The notes: generated from the sequence alone by a model not told the origin. A DNA stretch of 64,000 nt from Saururus chinensis (GCA_035235625.1 CP141146.1:7558501-7622500), one strand, 5' to 3'. Counted from the first letter of the stretch, positions 48,540-61,650 are shown. Numbers and translations: made by a program.

Positions 48540-49415
48540 TTTTTTTTAATCAAGTAAAATTAGGGAGAGGACTTCCTTCCATTAAAACCATGCAAGATAC
48601 AATGTAGGAATCAAAAAGAAAAAACTATAAATACCATCTTTCAACAATAAAAGAAAAATCATGAACAATCTTTGAAAGAGGATAATTGGCATGCAGTGAC
48701 ATAAACTTTGACTTGAGTTTCACATTGCTTGAAAATAGATATTTTGTGAAGATTTTCATTTCTAAAAGTGCAATTGTTTCTTTAGCTCCATATAAATAGA
48801 CATCATAGTTCATGAACAACTTCAATAACAATCCAAGAATAAAACTACTGAGAAAGTGAATATGCTAAAGAGCTTAATGAGTTTCATGGCGAGAAATATC
48901 CACTCTAAAAAATCTAAAAATCTTACTCATGATCCATTTAGAATAACCACAAGAAAAGAAAATGTGGTTAGCCATTTTCAAATCAGCCTAGCATATAATA
49001 CACCTATTTGTGATTTGAATTACTTTAGCTTAAAGTTTATCAAAAGTAAGAAGATGACCATGTAACATCATTTAACAAATGAAGGAATGGCGAGGAATAT
49101 GATGATTGAGTCAAACGAGAGTTGAGACTGGGCCATTTAAGTTTAGGTTTATACATGGATAAGACCATATATGCTAATCTAGCAATAAAATTTCAAGTGG
49201 ACGTTGGCTTCCAAAAGATTGTATCATAGTCTTGATTAAGAGTTAAAGTATGACCCTCAATAACTTGAAGAAGATGATCACTTCTCAAATTAATATGTTG
49301 AGTCCACTTCTAACAACCATTATTCAAACAATCAAAGATTGAAGTAAGCTGATGACTATCCATTTGATGGACAAGACACTGACCATAGTTCAATTAATGT
49401 TGAGCCGACCTTACA
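48540..49415 (-). pseudogene. LINE 3' end fragment, second copy
   Basis: Follows 35967-37012 over most of its length, including the T run followed by AATCAAGTAAAA at the 3' side, LLKLFMN, and the segment with ACTTGAAGAAGATGATCA and CAAACAATCAAA. Many stops and indels. Confidence 0.7.
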
Positions 49416-50923
49416 TTCGAATTGAAATTTGAGGAAATTAATACACATTCTCAAATTTGCTCCCTATTAGTTTTAATTTGGTTCTTCATTAGCATAATCA
49501 CTTATATTTTCTCATTTTTTTCTATACTGTTTTACTTAGTTTTTTCTTAAAGAAAAAAGAACACCAACGGAGTGGGAGGTATTTTTTTAATTAGGTTTTG
49601 GTCGGATAAAATATGTGGGCCAAAGTGACATGTTCTGTTAGACCAAAACCTTATTAGAAAGTTCTGTTGGGTAGAATTCGTTGAGTGTATGTTATTATCT
49701 GATCTGAAATGCTAGAGTAAAACGTCACTAGTGGGGAAAAAACAAAGAGAAATGCTTTAGTGCACTCCCCTCATGGGCTGCCTCATACCAACACGTGGGC
49801 CCCATACTTTCAGCCGTGTGCCAAACGTTCAAGGGCGTGAGTGTATGCAACAATATTTCACCAAAAAATAGAAATAAAAAAATTATTTTTTTTAAGTACA
49901 CATCAAAATTCTTTAAAGAATTATATAAAAAAGTATACATCGACTGCAAAAACGTCTTATCATTCTAAGATGAGCTCTAACAATCGTTAGCAAGTTGATA
50001 ACATTTGTCCATATTTGCCTAAATTTTGACTTGGGGGCCATATTGATTATGGTCTCTAGATCGATCAAATAAGAAAGAGATCTTGTTCATTGAAAATCAG
50101 TTATCTTGACTTTAACAAAAAGAGGAAACAAATGACAGGGAGTTTGATTTACATAATTTGTACTGGATCACTTGTCTTTTTGCCCGGTCCTGACTTGCTT
50201 CCAGGCCAAATACACGTCATTTGATTCAGTGGCATGCTTGCTGCCTTTCTATGTCTGTTTTAGTGCATAATTGGGTCAAACTCATCATAAGTTGAAATTC
50301 CAATAGCATGCATTGTTTGAAGCCTTATCATTCTGGTAATACCACAAGAATTTAATGAAGTTGCTCATCCGGTCATGGGCTATCCCAATAATTCCTGAAT
50401 CTGACTTCATGTTAATCAGGTAGTCGACTAACCATTTGGTTAGGTTATCTTGATAAATTTGGAATAATACTAAACTAGAAAATCATGACATAAACATAAA
50501 TTATATTACTTTGATTTCCATAATATGCCATAAATGCAATAATGTCTCTTTGCCTTCACAACATGAAATAAGATACTAATTAGATCATTCCATGAGCTGT
50601 TCTTGAACCATCAGTTCATCATCTTCCACTTGAATGCGGTCCCATGCTTTCCAAGAGCAGCCGTATCCATTCCTTGCCACTTGCTAGCTAGCCGTCTATA
50701 ACGTCCTGAGTCATGTTTCCAAGTCAATAACAATTTGTCTCCTCTTCCTCATAAACAATCCACTCCAACGTCAGGTTCATAAATGAGAAAGGTTATGAAA
50801 CTCACCTGCATTTCCATGCAGCATTTGCTGCTGCCCTTGCCTTCCACATTCAAATAATTTATATGTCCATCCCCCATGCATCATCAATTCATCGTCCTAT
50901 AATGATCGTGAACCTCGAGTGCT
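49416..50923. other. PME3 upstream spacer
   Basis: No gene or clear element recognised. Confidence 0.4.
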
Positions 50924-50930
50924 TATATAA
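50924..50930 (+). promoter_or_regulatory. TATA box of PME3
   Basis: TATATAA within TGCTTATATAAGCG lies 53 bp before the ATG at 50983. This argues against the in-frame ATG at 50863, which lies upstream of the TATA box. Confidence 0.65.
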
Positions 50931-50982
50931 GCGTCTACCCAAATGCTTCAACTCCAATAACACGATTGAATCGATCAACAAC

Positions 50983-52493
50983 ATGTTCTTATCTTCATTG
51001 TTGATGTTCAAGCTCCCCTTTCTCCTTCTAACTTGTACATTGCTTTCATCTTCTCTCTATGTTTCCACTGACATAAAATGGTGGTGCAGTCACACGCCCC
51101 ACCGACAAATCTGTGAGTATTTCACGAGTCACCTGACTCCAGTTCAAGCCCCCCAACATAAGTCTGACTTTCACAAGCTAGCAACCAGAGTTGCATTGGA
51201 TCAGGCACTCCATGCACAAAGCCACACGTTGTGGCTTGGGTCTAAGTGCCGGAACGAGCTGGAGAAGGTGGCCTGGGCCGATTGTTTGGAGCTGTATGAG
51301 GATACCATCCTCCTACTCAACCAAACCCTAAACCCCTCCTATGTATGCACAGAAGTTGACACACAAACATGGCTTAGTGCAGCACTTACGAACCTTGAGA
51401 CATGCAAGACCGGATTTGATGAGCTTGGGGTGGCTGATTACATATTGCCACTCATGTCTAATAATGTGTCCAAGCTGATTCGCAACGCACTGGCCATTGA
51501 CAAGGTTCCACCCCCAGAACATGAGTACAAGTCCAAGTTTCCACCATGGGTCTCCGCAGGAGGTAGGAAGTTGTTGCAGGCGGCATCGCCAACTTCTAAG
51601 GCGGACGCCGTGGTGGCACAAGACGGATCCGGCAACTTTAGGAGTATCAAGGAGGCGGTGGAGGCTGCCTCAAAGAAGAAAGGGAATGGGAGGTATGTTA
51701 TATATGTGAAGGCAGGGGAGTACGAGGAGAATGTGGTGGTAAGCAAGAAAATGAAGAACATTATGTTTGTGGGGGATGGAAAAGGGAAGACTGTTATCAC
51801 TGGCAGCAGGAGCGTTAAAGGTGGTTCAACCACTTACAATTCAGCCACTTTCGGTAAGTTAAGACTCAGCTTCAAATAATTTTCTTAGGTGAACTGTTAT
51901 CACGGGATCTATGGTGGGAACCATACGATAACTTGTGGGGATTACCTTATTGATGGGCCTATCAAGTCTTAGTTTAGCATAGTTTTATTAAGACCCCAAC
52001 TAAAGTGAATTTTTTTTAACTTCATTCTCCCATACTTTGGCTTATTTTTTTCTTGTAATTCCTCCAATATGTGAACCCCACCCCATTCCTCGGGCTACGG
52101 CTCCGGTTATAACAGTGTGTTGACCGTACGTATAGGCTTGTAGCGGCCAGATCTGGCCGTGGCTAGCCTGGCTGCTGGTGCCATAGCCAGATCTAGCTGT
52201 TGGCCGTCGCCAGATCTAGCCAACGGCATATTAGCTGCGGCAGCAAACTAGCCACCGCTAGATCTAGCCGGTGGCATATTGGCCGTTGGGGCGAAGACAG
52301 GCCTTCGACCCCAACGACCAAACAAAGAAATTGAGAAGTAGGAAAAAAGAGGGAGAAGTAGGGGTAAAGATGGGTGGGGGATAAGAAAAAAATTGGGGTA
52401 TAAATAACCACGTACTTCAATATAATCTCAGCTTTAGACTCGTCCCACCCATCGGAATGCTGCTATTAGCCCACCTCATTTCTCATTAAACAA

Positions 52494-52580
<87 letters not shown>

Positions 52581-54238
52581 TCCTTATTTCGCACCATAGC
52601 TAGAGCCGAAGCCGGTAGTTTGCCCCTACCCCACATCAGCCGTCGCCTCCTCCTCTTTTCTTTTTTTCCTCCTCCTCCTTTCTTCTTCTTTTTCTTCTTC
52701 TTCTTGTCCTTATCCTGCAAAGATGAAGAAGGGTTACAAGTGAAGCCAGCCCAGCCAGCCCAAATTTAACAGCAGTTAACCCAAATCTGGTGGCCAGCCC
52801 TCTATTTGGCAACCAATAAGCCGGCCATATGCATCTAGCTAGGCATTGACACTATCATTAGAGAAGTGGTTGTTAGCCGCCGACACCGGAGGGATAAGAG
52901 AGAAAACAAAGAATTGAGTACATGGGGTCCCAAAAAAAAATAGCAGTTTTCAATGAATCACACGTCTTACTCTTAAAACTAGAAATATATTTACAAATAA
53001 TGTGCATTAGTACGTAGACCATCGATTCTCATCTTCGTTGGCTCGTGTAGAGTAGGAGTGAATCACACGTCTTACTCTTAAAACTAGAAATATATTTACA
53101 AATTATGTACATTTATGTACACCTTTACTCGCATATAAAAAAGTGTTTAGTTGAACTAGAAACCACAGGTTTACATTGCCTACTCTATGATCTTTGCGAT
53201 ACAATTTTTTTCGCTTATGCAAGCCTACATAAACCAAGCACATATTGATTTCGTCTAAAACACTAAAATCATCCAGAGATTTTATAAACGAAGCATTGTG
53301 TATCGAAGGGCATATCTTTAACACAACTTAATAATCTGTTAATCAATGATGCAATAAAATATGGGTCATTAAAAATGAAGGTGATGTGATCAGTGTACTT
53401 CTGTACATATATAATGAGTGATGCAGTGAGATGATGTAGCCCAATTTGTATGTCCCAAATACAAGCTGTCCATGTCCTCAACTACAACTGTGTATATGTT
53501 CCTTCCTCATAGTACAGTATGTGATGCATTTCAGCTGTAACGGGTGAGGGCTTCATAGCTCGGGACATGACTTTCCGCAACACTGCCGGCCCCTCCAGCC
53601 TTCAAGCAGTGGCACTCCGGTCCGGTTCAGATCTCTCTGTCTTCTTCCGCTGCAGCTTTGAGGGCTACCAGGACACTCTCTATGTAGACACCCAAAGGCA
53701 ATTCTACAGAGAATGTGACATATATGGCACTGTCGACTTCATCTTCGGCAATGCAGCCGTTGTCTTCCAAAGCTGCAACATCTATGCAAGGAGGCCTACG
53801 AGCGAGCAGAGGAACACCATTACAGCCCAGGGTAGACTGGACCCAAATCAGAACACTGGGATCTCCATCCATGAGTGTACGGTCACGGCCGCATCCGACC
53901 TCATAGACGCTGGAAGTTCAGTCCACACATACCTTGGAAGGCCATGGAAGCAGTACTCTCGGACAGTCTATCTAGAGAGTTTCATGGACAGGTTGATTGC
54001 CCCAGCTGGGTGGTGGGAATGGAGTGGCGATTTTGCTCTTAATACTTTGTATTATGGAGAGTACAAGAACACAGGGCCCGGTTCTTCTACGGACAGGAGA
54101 GTGGGGTGGAAGGGGTACAGGGTCATAACTGACCCTGCTGTGGCTTCTCAGTTCACAGTACAGAATTTCATATCTGGGGGAGAGTGGTTGGCATCTACCG
54201 GTGTGCCTTACACTGCTGGACTTCAAAATCATCCTTGA
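50983..54238 (+). CDS. Pectin methylesterase with N-terminal PMEI domain (PME3), large intron
   Basis: Exons 50983-51853 and 53535-54238 give 524 aa; the 1,681-bp phase-1 intron is at the same codon as in PME1 and PME2. The ATG at 50983 gives a proper signal peptide (LSSLLMFKLPFLLLTCTLLS). The PMEI domain covers about 32-165, RKLL is at 195-198 and the PME domain starts at about 207. Catalytic Gln314, Gln336, Asp337, Asp358 and Arg426 are present with standard spacing. The sequence is clearly more diverged than the PME1/PME2 pair (WWCSHTPHRQICEYF against [15 protein letters not shown]) and ends with four extra residues, QNHP. The intron has grown by a (TA)n tract, GATCTAGCC-rich DNA and a local duplication. 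The gene looks functional. Confidence 0.92.
52497..52577. repeat. (TA)n microsatellite in the PME3 intron
   Basis: About 80 bp of uninterrupted TA. Just upstream (52140-52275) AGATCT(A/G)GCC words are repeated several times. Confidence 0.95.
52957..53104. repeat. Direct repeat in the PME3 intron, 103-bp step
   Basis: GAATCACACGTCTTACTCTT and the following AAAACTAGAAATATATTTAC, then AAAT, occur identically near 52957 and 53060, which points to a recent tandem duplication. Confidence 0.9.
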
Positions 54239-55205
54239 GGAATCAGTCACCTTATTACTACATGTTGCTTAAGCAGGGTATAATCATAAAGTTTGTGAAG
54301 GAGAGAAGGGTGGTACAATTCTGCAGATAATTGTAAATTTCATCGAAGTATACGATTTGATGAAAGAATTTTTGGTTGTATGTTGGTATCTATGGTTGTA
54401 AAAAGCATTGGACTGTATTGATAATTGCAAAACTCTTAAGGACACCATTTCTTGGAAGATTGGGAAGAGATAAAAAGTTTTTCTGTCAGTGGCAACAAGA
54501 AAGAATTAGAGCAACAGAAGATGAACATAGTATTTTGCTAGATAATCACCAGAAGTGAGCAGTAAGACGAAGGGCTTTTGTACACATCTTCTCTTAATTA
54601 TATGTGAAGCATATTGTCCTCGTTGCCCAAACAGGAAAAAAAAACAGATTCTGTTCCTATTGTCCTTTCATTGATATAATTGGAGTGTCCCTTTCCCATT
54701 GTCTAAATTCATCCGAACTTATGGGCATAAACGAAAGACATTCATAAAAAATGTTTCTTCAACTTAATTTCTTTTAAAAAAAAAAAGAGAAGCACAACTA
54801 TATTTCTGCTAATAGAAGTGAAAGAAATATTAGCTTACTTTTTATCTTAGCTTTCACTGGTTCAGAAACGACATTAACGAGCAGCTGGTGCTGGTGGGCA
54901 CAAAAGTGAAAGTTGACACCGAAACATATCTAACTTTACCAACCGGAAGGCAACGTAAAAACGCCGAACGGTGTTTAAGGAAACAGTGGAGAGTCCCCAG
55001 ATGCCCGACTGCAACGAGTCCAAGACACTTGTGTCTTTACACTTGCCACCACCTCCCTTCCCTAATCTGCATGGCTCCCTGTCTCCATTCACCTCCTCCA
55101 TTCCAATTAAAGAGTCACCAAGTCATCTTCTTCCCCTGCCTTCTTCTCTAGTCCTTCCTCTTCTGCTTGTCACCTCCTCTCTTCAAGTGTACCTCATCAT
55201 TATAC

Positions 55206-57415
55206 ATGACGCACCTTCAGCTCCTCCTTGCTTTCACTTTCTTCTTAGTAGTGGCTGCCGGCCGGCTACACCCATGGGACGAGGTCATCCGGATGCCGAC
55301 GGAGAGGGAGAGGGAGATGGAAAACGAGGAGGAGGGAGGCGAAGTCAGCACGCGGTGGGCGGTCCTCGTCGCCGGCTCAAAAGGCTTCGGAAACTACCGC
55401 CACCAGGCCGACGTCTGCCACGCCTATCAGCTGCTCAAGAGAGGTGGGCTCAAGGAGGAGAACATAGTGGTCTTCATGTATGACGATATTGCCTACAACG
55501 AGTACAATCCCCGGCCTGGTGTCATCATCAACCACCCCCAAGGCGAAGATGTCTACTCTGGGGTCCCAAAGGTAGGGATCGCCATTAGTTTGCTGGTTAT
55601 ATTCACTAGCAGCTAATCGATAGAGTTGATTATTTGCTGATGATATGAATTTGACTGGTTTTTTTGAATGGTTACAAGGATTACACTGGGGAGCATGTTA
55701 ACACAAGGAACCTGTATGCCGTTCTATTGGGCGATAAGAATGGTGTGAGGGGTGGAAGTGGGAAGGTGGTGGAGAGTAAGGACAATGATCGGATCTTCAT
55801 ATATTATTCGGACCACGGAGGGCCAGGAGTGCTGGGCATGCCCAATATGCCATTTCTCTTTGCTGTCGACTTCATTGAGGTTCTAAAGAAGAAACATGCA
55901 GCTGGGTCCTACAAAGAGATGGTAAAAACTTCATTTTAATTTGGTAGTTTCAGTAATGGAAGCTAAAAATAGTGTTTCTGTTTTGTGCATGATGATTTAG
56001 GTTATATATGTGGAGGCTTGTGAAAGTGGAAGTGTTTTTGAGGGTATGATGCCGGAGGATCTGAGCATCTATGTGACAACTGCGTCCAATGCCGAGGAGA
56101 GCAGCTGGGGGACTTACTGTCCAGGGATGGAGCCGTCTCCTCCTCTAGAGTACATGACTTGCTTGGGGGACTTGTACAGTGTTGCCTGGATGGAGGACAG
56201 GTTAGCCCCATTTTTCCATCATTTGTTCTGCTTTCTGTTGTCCCGGACATCACTAAAAGTTCCGCCTACATTCTTGCCAATTAATTGTTGTCTTTGTACA
56301 TACCAAACTAATTTCTCCCTTAGATATGTTGTTTTTAAATTTCTTCAGATTGCCTACTAGGTCTTCACAATCGTTTGTTATGCTGTAGTGAAATTCACAA
56401 TCTGAAGAAGGAGACTATAGAACAACAGTACCTGGCAGTAAGTCTCAAAAAGTGCTTAATCTTTGAGTAGTCTAAATGTTTTTCTTTTCATACTGGAATT
56501 TAGGCTCATTCAAAAGCTTGTTATGTAGGTGAAAACTCGAACTTCTAACTACAACACTTACACTGCTGGGTCTCATGTGATGGAGTATGGAAACAAAAGC
56601 ATGAAGACAGAGAGGCTCTATTTGTATCAGGGTTTCGACCCGGCCAATGCGAACAATGGAGACAATGGCCTTCAGAGCTATCCTCATCTGGATGTTGTCA
56701 ATCAAAGGGATGCAGATCTCCTCTTCCTATGGCAAAAGGTGTGTATACTATTCTTTTATTTGAAGTAGTCGCAAACTCGCAATAGCAATTTTCTTCGCCT
56801 GCTCGATATGCAAATCCAAAAAAGCATTGCTTAGCTTTTTCCCTTGCGTTTAATCAGTCGTTATTGGACTTCATCAACTGAAAGTTAATGATGATGTTTC
56901 CTGTAATTCAGTACAAGAGGCTAGAGGAGGGATCTGAGAAGAAGGCCAACATGCTGAAAGAGATCACGGAGGCCATGATGCACCGGATGCATATTGATCG
57001 TAGTGTAGAGTTCATTGGGAAACTACTGTTCGGTTCAGCGAAAGGCCATTCGGTTCTTAGACATAAGAGATCATCAGGTCGACCTCTGGTGGATGATTGG
57101 TCTTGCTTGAAAGAAATGGTACAGTTTTCTACAATGTAAATTGTCTTTATTTTGATCTCCGACTAGTTTTTGAGCTTTGCAGACATTACATGGAACTGTG
57201 TTCGTTGATTTTATTGTTTTGGGCAACAGGTCAATACGTTTGAACATCATTGTGGATCTCTTACTCAGTATGGTATGAGACACATGCGGGCATTTGCTAA
57301 CATATGCAACAGAGGAATCTCTAAGAAGGTCATGGAGGAGTCATGTTTAGGCGCCTGTAGCAGCTATGTTTCAAGTGCTTGGAGCCCCTTAACAGTCAGC
57401 CATTTCAGTGCTTAA
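55206..57415 (+). CDS. VPE: Vacuolar processing enzyme (legumain, C13 cysteine protease)
   Basis: A protease that cleaves after Asn/Asp and matures vacuolar proteins; in plants it also acts in vacuolar cell death. Exons: 55206-55571, 55679-55921, 56001-56200, 56389-56437, 56529-56738, 56912-57118, 57230-57415. All introns are GT..AG and the model gives 486 aa, the usual length. Residues 1-18 are a signal peptide and 33-46 an acidic N-propeptide part. The caspase-like domain starts at [20 protein letters not shown]. His168 (SDHGGPG) and Cys210 (EACESGS) are the dyad, 42 residues apart as in Arabidopsis gamma-VPE. The region from about 345 (VVNQRD) is the C-terminal prodomain, which keeps the enzyme inactive until acid self-cleavage. 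The start is the first ATG before the hydrophobic leader. A broken copy of exons 6-7 lies at 62627-63107. Confidence 0.95.
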
Positions 57416-57829
57416 TTATCACACGCATAAGATGTAGACTAAATCTTCTATAATAGTTTTTGTAGATGGAGCGTTTTAAAATTTGGTGGTAAGTAATCTA
57501 GCTTATATGGTAATTTGGTACATGTATATCCGTGCCCGGTAACTGCAACTTACCTTGTATAGCAAAGGTCCTTATAATAATTACTTCCACTCCCGGGGCC
57601 AGTGGACCGCATCAATTATAATGACAGCAAAATTAAACATCTCTGGAATGCTCGACAATTAGACGTCAAAATGCACATTACCAGGCAGGAAAGATGCTAA
57701 GACCCCATTTCATTGACGATCTATATACACAAGAGTTTATATACAAAAGAGACCCAATAAAAAGACGACAAATTAGGCCAGCATTGCAATACAACCGAAG
57801 AGCCTTGTGAAATGCCACATCCCCTACGT
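57416..57829. other. VPE 3' flank
   Basis: The stretch around 57455-57550 (GTAATCTAGCTTATATGGTA, TTGGTACATGTATATCC) is matched at 63150-63215 behind the VPE pseudogene, so the duplication included 3' flanking DNA. No other gene is seen. Confidence 0.6.
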
Positions 57830-58860
57830 ACGTGATAAATAATGTGTATGCAAAATGTACATTTGATGGATATAAGTATATATAAGGAATGATGAGTAAT
57901 TGTGATGTATGGTTAATTATATAAGATTAAGTACAAGTAAACTTAGGGTTTAAAGTTTACATAGAGTAAGATTTTAAAGGAAACTTGGGGGTTTAGTTAA
58001 TAAGCAAACTTAGGGTTTAAAGTTTACATAGAGACTATAATAGTAAGATTTCAAAAGTTACATATAGAGACTATAAGAGTAAGATTTTAAAGCATAATTA
58101 TACAAATTTAATGTATTTATTATGAATTGAAACGTAATGAAAACAAGTAAGTTATTCGTAAGAGTTTGATTACTTGGGTTGGATAAGAGGGTTTAGTTTG
58201 ATGTTTGTGGATGAAGTAGAATATGTAAGTATGTGAAGAGTATACTAAGTTAATGTGTTGACATGTACGTTGAATTAAGGTTATGAGATAGATGAATTAA
58301 GCGGAGTATGTTATGCTAGAATATGTAAGTATGTGAAGAGTATACTAAGTTAATGTGTTGACATGTACGTTGAATTAAGGTTATGAGATAGATGAATTAA
58401 GCGGAGTATGTTATGCTAGAATATGTAAGTATGTGAAGAGTATACTAAGTTAATGTGTTGACATGTATGTTGAATTAAGGTTATGAGATAGATGAATTAA
58501 GCAGAGTATGTTATGCTGATAGGTTAAAGTTTCTGAACAGATTTGACCTCATATTGGTAAGCAGAATATTGTAAGAAAAATTTTATGGTATAATTGTATT
58601 TGTATAAATTATGTATTTCAAACTTGAATGTTAAACAAAACAAATATGATAATTTGAACTTGAATGTTTGAGCCAGTTGGCAACTAATCAGTTGAGCGTT
58701 CTTCATGTCTTGCTATGATGTTTATCTTACGAGTTATTGTTTTGGTGATGTATATAATCTCAGGCGTTTGATGCTCTATTAAGAGTGTTATATTTGTCAA
58801 TGTTATTTTGGTGTTGTATTTAAGCCTAAACATAAAATACTCTATTGAGAATGTTGGATG
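57830..58860 (+). mobile_element. Partial copy 3 of the long LTR-like family
   Basis: 58676-58800 (AGTTGAGCGTTCTTCATGTC, TTGATGCTCTATTAAGAGTG) follows 9966-10220 of copy 1 in the same orientation. The left part is AT-rich with local repeats of AAACTTAGGGTTTAAAGTTT. The left end is not defined. Confidence 0.5.
58218..58517. repeat. Three-copy tandem repeat, exactly 100-bp unit
   Basis: AGAATATGTAAGTATGTGAA starts at 58218, 58318 and 58418. The copies differ at only a couple of positions (for example ACATGTACG against ACATGTATG in the third), so the amplification is recent. Confidence 0.95.
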
Positions 58861-58865
58861 ATTTT

Positions 58866-59231
58866 GCTATAGTCGGGAGGTGATATCGTCGTCGCCAGGC
58901 CTATACCAGCCGGCAATGGCCCATCAGCGCCCTACAAATGTCAACATAACACACTTAGAAGGACCTTCTTCCCCCTTCCAGGTCGGGTGTGAAAACGCGC
59001 CTGATCTTATCCTTTTTTTTCTTTTCTCTCTCGCTTCCTGCTTTCTTTCTTTTCTCTATGGCCTTTTTCTTGTTAAAAGTGCGCATCAAGGCCCGTAGTT
59101 TGTGATTAAATCTCACACCCGATTCTACAGGTAGGAATATCGATGTCAAATATGCCAAAGCGTCACATTTTCTTGCCAAAATGATAAAAATAGTAAAAAA
59201 TTATAAAAAAATTAGGGACGTTACAATCTTC
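58866..59231 (-). repeat. Terminal part of the long LTR-like family, reverse orientation
   Basis: Read on the - strand from 59231 it gives TGTAACGTCCCTAATTTTTT, then GAATCGGGTGTGAGATTTA, matching the start of copy 1 (7196-7345: TATAATGTCCCTAATTTTTC, GAGTCGGGTGTGGGGCTTAG). It faces the opposite way to 57830-58860, so two insertions or a rearrangement meet here. Confidence 0.65.
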
Positions 59232-60463
59232 CCCCATGAACATTATCTATTCATCATAGGTTTTGAGCCATTAGTCCATATTTTAGTAATAAGTTTGTGG
59301 AATTGTCTTAGTTTATTCATGTTGAAGATTGTGGTTACCTTGCTTTTATAACATCTGGTGTTCAAGTTAATGCATTGTACATTATGATAAAGTTTGGATT
59401 GTCTAGGATGATGAGAATTTGGATAATTGATGTGTTGTCCGAATCAGAAAATTCAAATTGCTCACTTGATGTTTGATATAATGCATGATTTGGATATTGT
59501 AAGTTGAAAATTAGAAACTTATGGTAAACAAGATTCAGCGATGTGTGATATGAGGAAAAACCATACTTGTTTTATGGTTAAATCATATGTTGGGTATTGT
59601 CAAAAAGTTAACATTGTTCAAGACATGTATGATGTATTTTTACAATCACAATATTCTATTTGCAAGAATCACAAAGAACTTTATGTGGTATATCTTATTC
59701 TTGAGAAGGTGTTTGGTTTCGCCCCAAGGAGAAGTGGTTTTCGTATTCATAGGTGCAATCAAAGTGATTTTCTTCCTAGTAATTGTTTGAAGATTTCTTT
59801 TCTTGTTTTGCACATTGATTATTACTATGTGCATGAGATCAATTATGTGTTCAAGCGGGTCCTTTCAGAAGATTTTTTTGTCTAGGTTGGTTATTTATAG
59901 GTGTGAAGTGCTATGGGCTGATTCTTACACACATTCTATATATTTCCCATGACACAAGGCATATTGTGTTTATTACTATGGTGTCCTATTTGAAACTTCC
60001 AAAACCGCTAGATCAAGATGCTACTCTAGGTGGGTCTTTACTTTATGCTATTTGTAGTTTCCAAGTGTTACCCAAGCCAAATGGTTATAAGAATTCTCTG
60101 CATATCACAACATCTCTATTAAACTCAAGGATTAGTAGTTTTTCTCATAAGTGGAGAATGATGAAGGTTATAAGTCAAAGTGCTGTGCATGCATGCAAAG
60201 GCACGTTCTTAACACATAACAGGCTGCAATTTAATTTATAGTTGAACAAATTCAATTCAAGGTCTTTACATGTTTTCCTCAATTTAATTAAAATACGAAT
60301 TATCATATTTTAAAATTAAATAGACTTTCAATGAAATAAAAATTTTGTGGGCTGAAAAGGTTTTTCAGTATTATACATATAATTTTCATCTCCAAATTTA
60401 TTAAATAGAATGAGAGCAAAAGAGGTAGCAAGTGAATAATGAGCTTATTCATTTTTTAGTAAG
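59232..60463. other. No recognised gene
   Basis: Open frames of 114 and 112 codons at 59541-59885 and 59903-60241 show no motif I know and use AT-rich codons. They may be remnants of a transposon ORF; I do not call genes here. Confidence 0.3.
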
Positions 60464-60465
60464 TA

Positions 60466-60561
60466 CTCTCTTTGTCCTATACTATTTGGTTTTTTAAAAT
60501 AAATTAAAATTAATTTATTTTGAAAAACTAAATAGAATACATATTGTTGGACCGGAGGGAA
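60466..60561. mobile_element. Stowaway-like MITE (about 96 bp)
   Basis: The left CTCTCTTTGTCCTATACTAT and the right GTTGGACCGGAGGGA form decayed inverted ends bordered by TA. The inner arms, AATAAATTAAAATT and AATTTATTTTG, also pair. Confidence 0.6.
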
Positions 60562-61550
60562 TATATGCTACCAAACATGCGATTTGCATCAAAATAAAGG
60601 CTCCCAAATGCATTCATCTTACAACTTCCCTTTAAGCTTCTATTGCTGCAATAAAACCAGTTATCAACAAAAAACTCTTCTATCATAGTTTCCCTTTAGG
60701 CTTCTATTGCTGCCATGCAAAGCTTTTTTTTTTGCCTCCTGCTGCCAAAATTCTCATGCCTTGTATCTCATTAATTTTTCGTTACATGTGGATTAAATTC
60801 CAAGGTCAATGTGGGTGGGAAAGATAAGGAGTCTTTAATCTTTAGTTATGGAGCTAACTTCCTGAAAATAGGAAGGGAAGAACCCATTGACATGAGAGTA
60901 ACTTCCCATTTTGGTCAGGCATGGGATGAGCTCCATCTCATTCCGGTTACCTAAGAAAGAGATTCTCCCATCTGTTTTTAAGAAACAATCCTTCAACAAG
61001 ATTCTCGTTGTTTTATTGCACCCATAAATTTTAGAACTAACACCAAACTCATATGACCACAAATCCCTTCCAACAATAAAATCCGGCTCTCTTTTCGGCT
61101 TTTCTTTCTAGTTGTTCCCTTTTTTTAACCAATCTCATGAGATAAAAGATGGAAGGACATGTAGGTAGTCAAACTCCTCTCTTAGATATCATACAGAAAA
61201 TCACTTGTGGGGTTAGTCTCGATTGATTTATTTTTACCCATTGAGTAGGAAAAAATTCCCTAACCTCCTGTAGTTTTTAAAATAATACCTCTCAATTGCA
61301 CAAAGAACCACGATGATTTTTTCCTGGTTTGTCATTTATAATTTTTTCGCATGCAAAATAAAATCTCATTTTTTCTAAATTAATTAACTATGTTTTAATT
61401 TTTTTCACATACCAACTTATATAAAAATTAATTAAATTTATGAGATATGTGCATATATGTACAAGTAAGATATTATTAATTAGCATATGTAATAATTTTC
61501 AATATAATTTTCAAATGATCATTACATGGAGAAAATTGTTACACTCAAAA
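60562..61550. other. No recognised gene
   Basis: TTCTATTGCTGC within CCTTTA(A/G)GC is doubled at about 60633 and 60690. There is no coding family. Confidence 0.3.
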
Positions 61551-61650
61551 AGTCATGCATGACTAATGCATGATAATTTTTCTAATCAAAGTCATGAAAA
61601 TTATTATACTGAAAATGTCATGCACGACTAATGCATGATAATTTTTCTAA
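61551..61650. repeat. Two-copy direct repeat, 66-bp step
   Basis: GTCATGCA, then GACTAATGCATGATAATTTT, occurs at about 61551 and 61617 with one or two changes. Confidence 0.8.

Noticed and set aside
50863..50982. In-frame upstream ATG that would lengthen PME3 by 40 residues
   Set aside because: It lies before the TATATAA box at 50924 and would place a polar segment before the signal peptide; the ATG at 50983 fits better.
59541..60241. Two adjacent open frames of 114 and 112 codons
   Set aside because: No recognisable motifs, no start or splice context, AT-rich codon use; left as an unassigned region.
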